Shown in pieces: positions 28,159 to 36,345 of a DNA stretch of 43,607 bases. The notes beneath the pieces are model-generated. The model had not been told where the DNA came from. It made no database searches and was given only the letters and a program-made list of their open reading frames with translations. Source of the DNA: a virus; the IMG/VR virus record IMGVR_UViG_3300025000_000189, positions 1-43,607 of that record. One strand, 5' to 3'. Made by a program: the position numbers and the translations under genes. How positions within the stretch are numbered: the first letter of the stretch is position 1; each line of letters begins with the position of its first letter.

Positions 28159-28909
28159 TAAGTACCTTTTTAATTTTAACGCCGAAGGTGGCTCTGGTGC
28201 TGGTGGTTCCGGTTCCGGTTCCGGAGCTGCGAGTGGCGCTGCCGTTGCGGGAGAAGGCGCGGGAGCTGGAAGCGATGCTGGCAAGGGTGCGACCCAAGCC
28301 GGGGGCCAAGGCGATGCTGCGCAACCACAACAAGGCGCTGATTGGCGTTCCTCTCTGCCTGAAGATATTCGTGGGCATGAGAGCTTGAAGGACGTTAAGT
28401 CTATCGAGGACTTGACGAAGGCGTTTTTGGCGAAAGCCGTCGGATCGAAACTGCCTGAGAAGCTGGTTGTTCCGCAAGGCATACCTGAAAACCTCGCAAA
28501 ATGGGGCCTCGAAGAAGCCAAGCTGGACCAAGACCAGTTTAATAAGGTCGTGGCGAAACATGCAGAGCTGCAAAAACAGCAAATGACGGCGCTGGTAACG
28601 GCGCACAAAGCTGGTTTGGATTCTCTGTACAAGGAATGGGGTGCCGAGAAAGACGCGAACTTGCAGCTCGCCAACAGAGTCCTTAATTTCGCAGACCCTG
28701 ATGGTAAATTGGAGTTTGTGAAGTTTCTCAAATCTCCCGAATCCGGTTTTGCCATGATGAACCCGATGATAATTCGGTTGTTCCACAACATCGGGAAGAG
28801 CATGAAGGAAGGCGGCGTCATCAAGTCGGAGAATGTTCCGGCGAACGTAACAGGACAAAAAGTTAATCAGGCGTATGATATGTACCCTGAACACGCCCCT
28901 AAAAAGTAA
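28133..28909 (+). CDS. Scaffold protein
   Basis: A 258-residue protein with a low-complexity Gly/Ser/Ala-rich N-terminal part (about 20-65), then DWRSSLPEDIRGHESLKDVK, a phrase common to phage scaffolds. A long helical region (about 110-190) follows with a charged C-terminus. It should guide capsid assembly and then leave. It lies directly before the major capsid gene. GAGGGAG before the ATG and overlap with the Bbp19-like gene indicate coupling. Confidence 0.87.
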   Translation: MKKLYLNLNKYLFNFNAEGGSGAGGSGSGSGAASGAAVAGEGAGAGSDAGKGATQAGGQGDAAQPQQGADWRSSLPEDIRGHESLKDVKSIEDLTKAFLAKAVGSKLPEKLVVPQGIPENLAKWGLEEAKLDQDQFNKVVAKHAELQKQQMTALVTAHKAGLDSLYKEWGAEKDANLQLANRVLNFADPDGKLEFVKFLKSPESGFAMMNPMIIRLFHNIGKSMKEGGVIKSENVPANVTGQKVNQAYDMYPEHAPKK

Positions 28910-28923
28910 CTACAGGGGTAGTT
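28908..28923 (+). repeat. ACTAC/GTAGT dyad, copy 24
   Basis: AACTAC-AGGG-GTAGTT, overlapping the scaffold TAA stop and leading into A-rich sequence before the capsid ribosome site. Confidence 0.86.
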
Positions 28924-28952
28924 AAAAAAATCTTTCAATAAGGGAGTAGAAC

Positions 28953-29987
28953 ATGGCGTATGATCCCACTGGTGATTGGCCCACAATTGCCATGATCACC
29001 AAAGAAACCGGCAAGGATAACAAGTTCTTGGCGAATGCGGTCGAACTGTTCAATCAGACAAACGACCTGTATGAAGACCTGCCGTTTACTCAGTGTAATG
29101 ACGGCTCGGTTCACACCCATATCATGGACGGAAATATTCCTTCTGGTACTTGGCGGCGGGTGAACGAAGGTATTCGGCCCACCACGAGCGGAAGTTTGCA
29201 GGTCAGCGACACTGTAGGGCTTCTCGAAAATCGTGCTGAATGCGATCTGGTCCTTGCCAAGAAATCTGGTGATGTGGCTATGTTCAGGCATCGTCAGGAC
29301 CGGCGTATCACTGAGGGGTTGAACCAGCAGGTAGCAGCAACGTATTTTTACGGCGATCCGCGTACCGATCCCAAGAAATTTTATGGTATGTCGCCACGGT
29401 ATGATGTTCTCGGCAATCCGTCTGATAAACCTTCTGCCAATACGTTCGGCATGAGTCATGTTCTGGATGCTGGTGGCTCGTCTGCGGATTCGCAAAGTTC
29501 TATCTGGCTGCTCGGTCTCGGTGTCGATATCGGCGTTTTTGGTATCTATCCGAATACCGCTCCGAATGCCGGTATCGAGGCAGATGACCTCGGTGAAATC
29601 GACCTGCGAGACGCGGAAGGCAAAGTGTTCCGTGGGTACGCTACGCATTATCGCGTACAGCAGGGCATTGCAGTTTCCGATTGGCGGTATGTTGTTCGTA
29701 TTGCCAATATCGAGTACACTGCCGCAATGGACGAAGCCGCTATCAACAAGATGTGCGATCTCATGATCGACGCCACGATGGCGCTGCCGAATCTCAAGCT
29801 GGTTCGTCCGGTGTTCTATATGAACCGTACCATCCACGCTCGGCTGCTGAAGATGGCTACCAGAAAGCAGAACATGCTGCTCGGCTTCTCCGACATTTAT
29901 GGCGTGAAGAACCAGTTGAACATCTCGAATATCCCGATCAAACGCTGCGATGCGCTGCTGAACACCGAAGCGGTAATCACCAGCTAA
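28953..29987 (+). CDS. Major capsid protein
   Basis: A 344-residue protein with the look of HK97-fold BPP-1-like major head proteins: MAYDPTGDWPTIAMITKETG, ELFNQTNDLYEDLPF, a DGNIPSGTWRRVNEG loop and GLNQQVAATYFYGDP. The sequence after the scaffold and before the cement protein confirms the role. AAGGGAG precedes the ATG. It is followed by dyad copy 25. It should be the most abundant virion protein. Confidence 0.92.
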   Translation: MAYDPTGDWPTIAMITKETGKDNKFLANAVELFNQTNDLYEDLPFTQCNDGSVHTHIMDGNIPSGTWRRVNEGIRPTTSGSLQVSDTVGLLENRAECDLVLAKKSGDVAMFRHRQDRRITEGLNQQVAATYFYGDPRTDPKKFYGMSPRYDVLGNPSDKPSANTFGMSHVLDAGGSSADSQSSIWLLGLGVDIGVFGIYPNTAPNAGIEADDLGEIDLRDAEGKVFRGYATHYRVQQGIAVSDWRYVVRIANIEYTAAMDEAAINKMCDLMIDATMALPNLKLVRPVFYMNRTIHARLLKMATRKQNMLLGFSDIYGVKNQLNISNIPIKRCDALLNTEAVITS

Positions 29988-29997
29988 TCCGGATTTC

Positions 29998-30012
29998 GAC
30001 TACAAGGTAGTT
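29998..30012 (+). repeat. ACTAC/GTAGT dyad, copy 25
   Basis: GACTAC-AAG-GTAGTT followed by AAAAAA, between the capsid and cement genes. Confidence 0.86.
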
Positions 30013-30039
30013 AAAAAATTTCAAGAAGGAGAATCAAGA

Positions 30040-30393
30040 ATGATTCAAGATGCGCTCAATATGTTCGCTACTGCTCTTGCGCATGGCGGATCGGCTTCCG
30101 TTGTCGATCTCAAATCGACAAGAGCCGGTACGGGACGACCGATTATGGTCAACATCAACGGCCACTCTCTCGCTGGCGCTATCGGCGTAAAAGTTCTGCA
30201 TGGCGATACCGCCGAAACTGCTACTACGGAGCTGGTGGAGATTACGATTTCCTCGGCTCTGCTGAACGAAGGTTTCAGTTTCGCGCTTCCGCAAGGTATC
30301 AAACGTTATGTTACCCTGGCGCTGGTCGGTGCCACTTCTGACGGTACATGGACTGCTGGTCTCGGCCTGGACGAGGGTCAGACAAACATGTAA
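30040..30393 (+). CDS. Bbp16-like capsid cement protein
   Basis: A 117-residue protein with a beta-rich pattern: MIQDALNMFATALAHGGSAS, then VDLKSTRAGTGRPIMVNI and a late strand RYVTLALVGATSDGTWTAGL. Similar small proteins following the capsid gene of BPP-1-like phages act as trimeric cement on the shell. AGAAGGAG precedes the ATG. A terminator with a UUCG loop follows, so head-gene transcription may be set apart here. Confidence 0.78.
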   Translation: MIQDALNMFATALAHGGSASVVDLKSTRAGTGRPIMVNINGHSLAGAIGVKVLHGDTAETATTELVEITISSALLNEGFSFALPQGIKRYVTLALVGATSDGTWTAGLGLDEGQTNM

Positions 30394-30413
30394 GTTAAGT
30401 AGTTGACCTGAAT

Positions 30414-30444
30414 AGTACCAAGAGTTTCGGCTCTTGGTACTTTT
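30414..30444 (+). terminator. Intrinsic terminator after cement gene
   Basis: AGTACCAAGAG (30414-30424) pairs with CTCTTGGTACT (30431-30441), 11 perfect base pairs closed by a UUCG-type loop and followed by TTT. This may set the high capsid-to-tail transcript ratio, as the T7 late terminator does. Confidence 0.9.
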
Positions 30445-30468
30445 ACTGTTTTCTGAAGGAGGGTTAAG

Positions 30469-30648
30469 ATGGGCATTGACGTAACAAAGAATGACAATCA
30501 TGTAGCGCTTTCCGCAGATGCTAAAACTGCTGTCAATACTGCGGTAACAGCTATCCGCGCGGCTTTTGCTGCGGTTGTAACGGAGAAGAAAAAAGAGAAC
30601 GTACAGGCTATTCTCTCTGAAGTGATAAAGCTTCAAGAGGTAGCTTAA
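30469..30648 (+). CDS. Small helical protein, 59 residues
   Basis: ATG 30469, with a strong GAAGGAGGG site, encodes 59 residues, all helical (ADAKTAVNTAVTAIRAAFAA, then KKKENVQAILSEVIKLQEVA). It is short and lies between the terminator and the next tail-region gene. It might be a minor virion or chaperone protein; no family is recognised. Confidence 0.6.
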   Translation: MGIDVTKNDNHVALSADAKTAVNTAVTAIRAAFAAVVTEKKKENVQAILSEVIKLQEVA

Positions 30649-30681
30649 ACCTCGTAAATTTTGCGGAGCAAAAGACCTACA

Positions 30682-31176
30682 ATGACCGAGCGACCGAAAA
30701 TCAAGTGTATTGCTTTGCGGCAATGCCAGACCAGAAATATTTCTGGCGCGATCCAGTTCTACGAAGAAGGTGAGTACGGCTTCTTCTATGAAGTTCCCAA
30801 ACACTTCGTCCGCGCGGACAAGATCGATAGCTCCAGCGCGGACCTCTCGCGCATAAGCGAGCATGTCCTTCGTCAGTCCGAGGGTATTACTACCGAAGCT
30901 ATGACGCAGTATTACAAAGAAGTTTACGGCGAAGATATCTCAGGCTATCCGAGAGACAAGGTTATCGACCTTCTCGTGTACGCCAGAAACAATCCCAAAG
31001 AACTTTTGTCGGCAAAAGCTACTGCGCCGATGGCTCACGAGTTTAAAGCCCCTGCGCAAAACAGCGGAAATACTTCTGGCATCAACGTAGCATTTGCCAA
31101 GGAGGAAACGAAGATTGAAGTTCCTCCTGCTGAAGAAAAAGACGAACTTGATGAACTCCTCTCAGGGGGTAAATGA
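30682..31176 (+). CDS. Unknown protein between head and tail genes, acidic tail
   Basis: I choose ATG 30682 (164 residues); the frame is also open from TTG 30661, and neither start has an ideal ribosome site. The first part (KIKCIALRQCQTRNISGAIQ) looks beta-rich; the middle is helical (EAMTQYYKEVYGEDISGYPR). The end is KDELDELLSGGK, matching the acidic leucine motif shared by several proteins. It overlaps the tail tube A gene by 4 bases (ATGA). A head-tail joining role is possible from position. Confidence 0.6.
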   Translation: MTERPKIKCIALRQCQTRNISGAIQFYEEGEYGFFYEVPKHFVRADKIDSSSADLSRISEHVLRQSEGITTEAMTQYYKEVYGEDISGYPRDKVIDLLVYARNNPKELLSAKATAPMAHEFKAPAQNSGNTSGINVAFAKEETKIEVPPAEEKDELDELLSGGK

Positions 31177-31808
31177 CAATGGCATATTCGGAAGTGGAGA
31201 TAGTTAACTTGGCGTTGACCGAACTTGGAAAAACTGCGATTCGCGATTTTTCTATAACGGATACGGACCCTATTACTGGCCGGTTAGGTAAACGGGTATA
31301 TCAAGCATCGAGAGATTTATTGCTGTCGGGGCATGATTGGACGTTCGCCAGAGTTACTATTGCCTTACAGCAACGTGCAGAAACTCACCCGAAAGGTGTT
31401 CTGTATGCGCTCCCTTCCGATTGCTATGTTGCCCGCCGTGTAGAGCCTCGAAGTGGTAGACCGAATACGTGGTCTGTCGAAGGACGTAGTTTGATTATAC
31501 CGTTGGACCGTGTTGTTTCGCTTGGTACTCAGCCGCTTTTACGGTACACTAAGCAGTTAACTAATACCGCATTATTCCCTCCATACTTTGTCGATGCGCT
31601 TATGTATGAGATAGCGCGGAGGATAAGCAAACCGCTTACTGCAAATGCTGAGTTGTCTTCTGAGTTGAAAAAAGATGCTAAAGCTTCTTTGCTTAATGCC
31701 AAACTGATAGATGCTAATATCGGAGAAGGCGACGATCATCATCAACAAGATTTGGACTACGACACTTTTGTAGCTATAGACGTGCCGGGAGAAGCATTCA
31801 ATGGCTAG
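31173..31808 (+). CDS. Tail tubular protein A (gp11-like)
   Basis: A 211-residue protein with the hallmark start of T7 gp11-type adaptors: SEVEIVNLALTELGKTAI, then ASRDLLLSGHDWTFARVTI, ALPSDCYVARRV, and a helical C-terminus with MYEIARRISKPL. Twelve copies would ring the portal and carry the tail nozzle. It overlaps the preceding stop and is followed by the nozzle gene with an 8-base overlap, as is usual in podoviruses. Confidence 0.9.
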   Translation: MTMAYSEVEIVNLALTELGKTAIRDFSITDTDPITGRLGKRVYQASRDLLLSGHDWTFARVTIALQQRAETHPKGVLYALPSDCYVARRVEPRSGRPNTWSVEGRSLIIPLDRVVSLGTQPLLRYTKQLTNTALFPPYFVDALMYEIARRISKPLTANAELSSELKKDAKASLLNAKLIDANIGEGDDHHQQDLDYDTFVAIDVPGEAFNG

Positions 31809-33624
31809 AAAATATTACCGACCACATAAACGGAATTTTACCGCTGGTGAAGTAGACTCTATTCTCAGCGAAAAGATAGACTTTTCGAGATACCAAAATG
31901 GCTGCCATGAGATGCTTAACATGACAGCTTTGCCGCAAGGTCCAGCTACCCGCAGATCAGGAACTAAGTTTGTTTATGATTTGACAACTTTACTCGGCGG
32001 TGCTGTAACAGATGTTAAACCGAGATTGATACCTTTTGTGTTCAACCGGAATCAGGCTTATGCTCTTTGCTTTTTCAAGCACAACAACGGAAAGACTCGT
32101 GTTGCTTTCGTTACGAAAGATGGACTTGTGGAAAGTGCGGAACCGGGCGTCCCTTATATTTTTGAGTTTACCGGAACTCTTGACATTTGGGGAATGGATT
32201 ACGCGCAGTCAAATGATGTGCTGAAGATAGCTCAAGCCAATCGCATACCGCTGGATTTCAAACGGCTCGATCATGACGAGTGGGCGGCTAACGAAATAGT
32301 TTTTACTGATCAACCTTCAGGTTCTTCGGGATGGGGAGCTTCCGATAATTGGCCTACGAAAGTTGGTTTTTTCGAACAGCGGATAGTCTACGGGGCTACG
32401 AAAGTACGCCCGCAAACATTATGGTTTTCCAAATCTGGCAATTTCGAGGATTTCGGAACTTCAGTAGAACCTGCTGCTGATGATGCTGTTACGCTGACGA
32501 TGAACTCAGGTTCTCAGAATGCTATAGCTTGGATGGAAACAGCTAGGGCTTTGCTTGTCGGTACAATAGGGGATGAATGGGTCATATCCGGAAAAGGACT
32601 TGAACCGTTATCCTTTAAGTCGTTTAAGATGGACAGGCATACTCGGCAAGGCGCTGAAGATATAAAGCCTTTGATGGTTGGTCCGGTCACTATCTTTGTG
32701 GAGCTGTTAGGGAGGGTGGTAAATCAGCTCGGTTACGACTACGCGACGGACTCCTACGATGTAGTCGATTTATCCGTCCTTGCTCCGCACTTAACGGCGA
32801 AGCATAAGATAGTTGACTGGACCTATCAGAAGACCCCGAACGGCATAATTTGGGCGGTACGAGATGATGGCGTAATGTGCGCTTTAACCATGAAGCGAGA
32901 GCATAATGTTATCGGCTGGCATCGGCATGTAACGGACGGAAAGTATCTTGCGGTAACGTCGATTCCTGGGGATTTCGAATGGGATCTTTTTACTGTTGTA
33001 GAAAGGACAATTGGCGGAGTAAAGAAGTGGTATATCGAAGTAAAAGCTCACCAGTTCGATTCGCAAGATGCTAGAGACGGCAGGTTCCTTGACAGCTATT
33101 TGGAGTACAACGGCGAAGAAGCTATAGGGACTGTTACAGGACTTGAACATTTGGAAGGCAAGGAAGTTTCGATTCTCGCAAATGGGCGTGTGCACCCGAA
33201 GCGAACGGTGGTTGATGGAAGTATTACACTCGATAAGAATTTCAACTACATTGTAGTTGGATTACCATTTACGAGTAGGCTTATACCAACTCCTGGTGTA
33301 GTAACGATGGAGGATGGCTTGTCGCATTCTTTATTAAGCCGTGTAGTATCTTCTAAAGTAGCTTTGAAAGACAGTGCAGGGTTCAAAGTCGGTGTGCAGG
33401 ACGCTAGGGGTAATACTACTCTTACGTATGTGCCGAAAGTAAACCCTGCTGTACCCGACAGTTTGCCCACTCCGTTGACTACGAGTATCGTTGATGTGAC
33501 TTTACCAGAATCTCCAAACGATCCCGAAGCTGCCAGGACGCAGAGAGTAGTTGTGGAGCAGGATTTACCTTTACCGCTGACTGTCTTAGGCTTGACAGAT
33601 AATGTGTACTATTCGGAGGCATAA
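31801..33624 (+). CDS. Tail tubular protein B (gp12-like nozzle)
   Basis: A 607-residue protein opening with the typical nozzle phrase: NFTAGEVDSILSEKIDFSRY, NGCHEMLNMTALPQGPATRR, SGTKFVY. Central beta-propeller-like segments include WFSKSGNFEDFG. It should form the tail tip that carries fibres. Dyad copy 26 is in frame (NYIVVG) at residue 481 or so, and a weak copy lies near 32752-32766 (SYDVVD). Start by overlap with gp11-like gene. Confidence 0.91.
   Translation: MARKYYRPHKRNFTAGEVDSILSEKIDFSRYQNGCHEMLNMTALPQGPATRRSGTKFVYDLTTLLGGAVTDVKPRLIPFVFNRNQAYALCFFKHNNGKTRVAFVTKDGLVESAEPGVPYIFEFTGTLDIWGMDYAQSNDVLKIAQANRIPLDFKRLDHDEWAANEIVFTDQPSGSSGWGASDNWPTKVGFFEQRIVYGATKVRPQTLWFSKSGNFEDFGTSVEPAADDAVTLTMNSGSQNAIAWMETARALLVGTIGDEWVISGKGLEPLSFKSFKMDRHTRQGAEDIKPLMVGPVTIFVELLGRVVNQLGYDYATDSYDVVDLSVLAPHLTAKHKIVDWTYQKTPNGIIWAVRDDGVMCALTMKREHNVIGWHRHVTDGKYLAVTSIPGDFEWDLFTVVERTIGGVKKWYIEVKAHQFDSQDARDGRFLDSYLEYNGEEAIGTVTGLEHLEGKEVSILANGRVHPKRTVVDGSITLDKNFNYIVVGLPFTSRLIPTPGVVTMEDGLSHSLLSRVVSSKVALKDSAGFKVGVQDARGNTTLTYVPKVNPAVPDSLPTPLTTSIVDVTLPESPNDPEAARTQRVVVEQDLPLPLTVLGLTDNVYYSEA
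32752..32766 (+). repeat. Degenerate ACTAC/GTAGT dyad inside nozzle gene
   Basis: TCCTAC-GAT-GTAGTC, two mismatches from the left-arm consensus RACTAC, read in frame as SYDVVD. Confidence 0.4.
33244..33258 (+). repeat. ACTAC/GTAGT dyad, copy 26 (inside nozzle gene)
   Basis: AACTAC-ATT-GTAGTT, read in frame as NYIVVG. Confidence 0.82.
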
Positions 33625-33626
33625 AA

Positions 33627-34481
33627 ATGTCTTGGGTTGATTATGTTCAAGCTGCGGGATATCTGTATAGTGCTATATCAGGTTATTCGCAAGGCAAAGC
33701 GCAGTCTAAGCTCGATGCTGCAAATGCCTTGGCTAACTCACAAGCTATCGCGGAAGCTGGACGGATGAACGCCAGATCCTATCTGATGATGGGCGCGATA
33801 AATGCTCAGTTAGGTATGGCCGGAGCTGCTGCGGAGAATACTCGGTTAAGAGCTATTAACGAGGAAAACGCTAAGGTTCGCTCCTTCATGGGGGATTACG
33901 AAGGTATGCTTCTTGACAACGAAGCGCTTCTTGTAATGGGAGCTGCGGATGTGGATCTGAAGCAGCTTGGCAGAAGACACGCTGAAGCTCTTGGGGATAT
34001 CATCGTTGATCAAGCGTCTTCAGGTGCTATCATAAATCAGGATACTCCTGGTGATGTTATCGAATCTGTTCAGCACCAGCAGGAAATGGAGAAGTTCGTT
34101 ATCCGCCGTGGCGCTGACGTGCAGATTGCGAAGCTCAAAGACGCTGCGGCTATGTCCAGGTATACGGGCAATCAGGAAGCGAACAATATCCTGTTTGAAG
34201 GTAGACTGTTCGAGCAGAGCAACATCGTCAATGCGGCGCTCAAAGGTTACGGGCTTAATGCTCAAGCTAACATAGACGCAAGTTCTGTTCTGTATAATTC
34301 TACCGTCCAAGCCTCGCAGACGTACACAACGGGAATGCAGCATTCAAACCAATCTAGCTATGCTGGAACGTCTGCGTTCTGGAACGGTATTTTCGGTGCT
34401 GGATCGTCTTTAGCCAGCTCGTATGTTGACAGCAAGAAAGAGAAAGATGGCGGAAGTTTGCTTTCTGAGTCAAATAGTTAA
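33627..34481 (+). CDS. Internal virion protein, gp14-like
   Basis: A 284-residue, Ala- and Met-rich helical protein: SAISGYSQGKAQSKLDAANA, then EAGRMNARSYLMMGAINAQL. This is typical of the small internal core protein that follows tail tube B in T7-like phages and is ejected to form the channel through the outer membrane. A short hydrophobic start (WVDYVQAAGYLYSAISGY) and a C-terminal polar tail are visible. A GGAGG-type site is before ATG 33627. Confidence 0.78.
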   Translation: MSWVDYVQAAGYLYSAISGYSQGKAQSKLDAANALANSQAIAEAGRMNARSYLMMGAINAQLGMAGAAAENTRLRAINEENAKVRSFMGDYEGMLLDNEALLVMGAADVDLKQLGRRHAEALGDIIVDQASSGAIINQDTPGDVIESVQHQQEMEKFVIRRGADVQIAKLKDAAAMSRYTGNQEANNILFEGRLFEQSNIVNAALKGYGLNAQANIDASSVLYNSTVQASQTYTTGMQHSNQSSYAGTSAFWNGIFGAGSSLASSYVDSKKEKDGGSLLSESNS

Positions 34482-34494
34482 CTACATGGTAGTT
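34480..34494 (+). repeat. ACTAC/GTAGT dyad, copy 27
   Basis: AACTAC-ATG-GTAGTT overlaps the last two bases of the preceding TAA stop and stands before the ribosome site of the 610-residue gene. Confidence 0.87.
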
Positions 34495-34512
34495 GAAAAA
34501 GGATAGGAAGTT

Positions 34513-36345
34513 ATGCCAGCATACGACAACATAGAAGGTACAACCACAACTTTAGGATCTGGAAGCATAAGCCGAAGCGGAAGGATAGTTAGCTATTCTG
34601 GCGCGGCGGTGCATTTGGAAACTGGCGGTGTTCGCGGCGTAGATACAAGCGCTGGTCAGATTCGTACTTCTTCGCTCGGTCAATTGAACGTTCCTATGCT
34701 TCAGGCTCGTATGGTTGAAGCGGATACCAGAACGCCGGAAAAAGCTAAAGGTCCGTTGCTCGATCCTGATATCGTCATGAAAGGGTTGACTACCATAGGC
34801 CGCGCTGCTGATGAGTATGTCGAAACGATGGACAACTTTCGTACAAAGAAAGCTGATCTGGACTTTCGGCAAAAACTGTTTGACTTGTATCATGGCAAAG
34901 ATAACGAAGGTGGCTACGCTCAGACCAAAGGTTTTGATGCTACCGATGGCTTTCGCGATTTCAACTCGAAAGTTGACAGCGAGATGGCTAAGTCTCTCGA
35001 AGGTCTTAGCCCCTCTGTCAGATTAAAAGCTGCTGCGCATTTTCTCTCAACCAAGGAAGCTTATCTTGAGAAAGCGTCTTCCCATGCAGCGATGGAGAAA
35101 GAGAAAATTCGCGAAGGCGTAACGCAAGCTGAACGCGATACTATCCGCAAAGAGCTTCACGCTTTCCCCCCGGATGCTATCGGCAAAAATATAGTTGGCG
35201 AGGATGGCGCGCAGAGTTACGTAGCCAGCGAACTCAAGAAGAAATTCTTCTCCACCTTCGATGTTAACGAATACGACAAGGCCAGTAAAGCGTGGGAAGG
35301 TGAACTGGCTACTGTTGGTCAAAGGTTATACCTCGACAAGAAAGGGTACACAGATAAAAAAGGTGTTTACCATATAGGCGAAGGGCTGGAAGAAGTTAAG
35401 TTGTATCGCGATTTGATGGAAAAATCTGGTGAGCTGTCTGCCGATACCCTTGTACATTTTGACAAGATGATAGATCAGTGGGAAGGGCAAGAGACTTCTA
35501 ACGCTGTGCAGAATTACAACATGCGTGAGCGGCAGGAAGAGAAAATGCTCAAACGTGTCCAAAATACCACGGAAGCTGGTATGCATATGTCACTGTATAG
35601 CGGCGAGAAAGTTCTTTCGGGTGAACAGGTTTGGTCGCTTGTTGCGCAGCAAAGGCTTTCCGAGCAAGGCGCAAGATCGTATCTCGAAGCAGCTAAAAAA
35701 GTTGTTAGCGGCGAAGACGTTAAAACTGATCCTCGTGAACTAAATCGGATTAATAACCTCCTTCTCGATACCGTCGATAACAACTTTTTGACGCCTGAAG
35801 GCGAGAGCGTTATCGCGATGATAAGCAGCAGCCCTGTGCTCAAGAACGAAACGAAAATGCATCTGATGAACGATGCGGCTTCTTTGAGGAAGGAGAACAT
35901 AAAGGGTTTCCGAGCGGATGCAGTTAAGCGTATAGACTCTATGATCCCAAGTACGCGGGATATGTTCGGTCGCAAGACAGACGAAGCGGAGTATAGTGAA
36001 GCGGAAGCTACGCAAGCGTATGTAAGAGCCTTTCAGGATTACCGTGAAAAGTTATCACCAAGTGAAGCCCACGAAAAAGCTCTTGAGTCCGTAGAGAAAC
36101 GGTATCTAAGTCCTCAAGCCAGATTTGATAGACTTCCGGTATTCCCCGGAGTGAGCAAGGAGCTGCCAAAGCCAAGGACGAAAGAAGCGGTAGCGTCCCT
36201 GTATGAAACGATAGTAAAGAAAATGGAAAGCGGGGCTATTTCCAAAGCAGAAGTTAACGAAGCAACTATACTCGCCAAGCGCTATCTTGCTCTCATACAA
36301 GAAGGTGGTGCAGTCGAAATCAATAAGAGCAAGAGGGGCAAATGA
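34513..36345 (+). CDS. Internal virion protein, gp15-like candidate
   Basis: A 610-residue protein, mostly helical and charged, after a Ser/Gly/Thr-rich N-terminus (TTTTLGSGSISRSGRIVSYS). Position, size and helicity match the middle internal core protein of T7-like phages, which is ejected into the periplasm to build the DNA channel. The sequence itself gives no catalytic motif. GGATAGGAAG precedes the ATG. It overlaps the giant next gene by 4 bases. Confidence 0.72.
   Translation: MPAYDNIEGTTTTLGSGSISRSGRIVSYSGAAVHLETGGVRGVDTSAGQIRTSSLGQLNVPMLQARMVEADTRTPEKAKGPLLDPDIVMKGLTTIGRAADEYVETMDNFRTKKADLDFRQKLFDLYHGKDNEGGYAQTKGFDATDGFRDFNSKVDSEMAKSLEGLSPSVRLKAAAHFLSTKEAYLEKASSHAAMEKEKIREGVTQAERDTIRKELHAFPPDAIGKNIVGEDGAQSYVASELKKKFFSTFDVNEYDKASKAWEGELATVGQRLYLDKKGYTDKKGVYHIGEGLEEVKLYRDLMEKSGELSADTLVHFDKMIDQWEGQETSNAVQNYNMRERQEEKMLKRVQNTTEAGMHMSLYSGEKVLSGEQVWSLVAQQRLSEQGARSYLEAAKKVVSGEDVKTDPRELNRINNLLLDTVDNNFLTPEGESVIAMISSSPVLKNETKMHLMNDAASLRKENIKGFRADAVKRIDSMIPSTRDMFGRKTDEAEYSEAEATQAYVRAFQDYREKLSPSEAHEKALESVEKRYLSPQARFDRLPVFPGVSKELPKPRTKEAVASLYETIVKKMESGAISKAEVNEATILAKRYLALIQEGGAVEINKSKRGK

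Noticed and set aside
28088-29837. Long minus-strand frames opposite the scaffold and capsid genes
   Set aside because: They are antisense shadows of strongly supported structural genes and lack ribosome sites.
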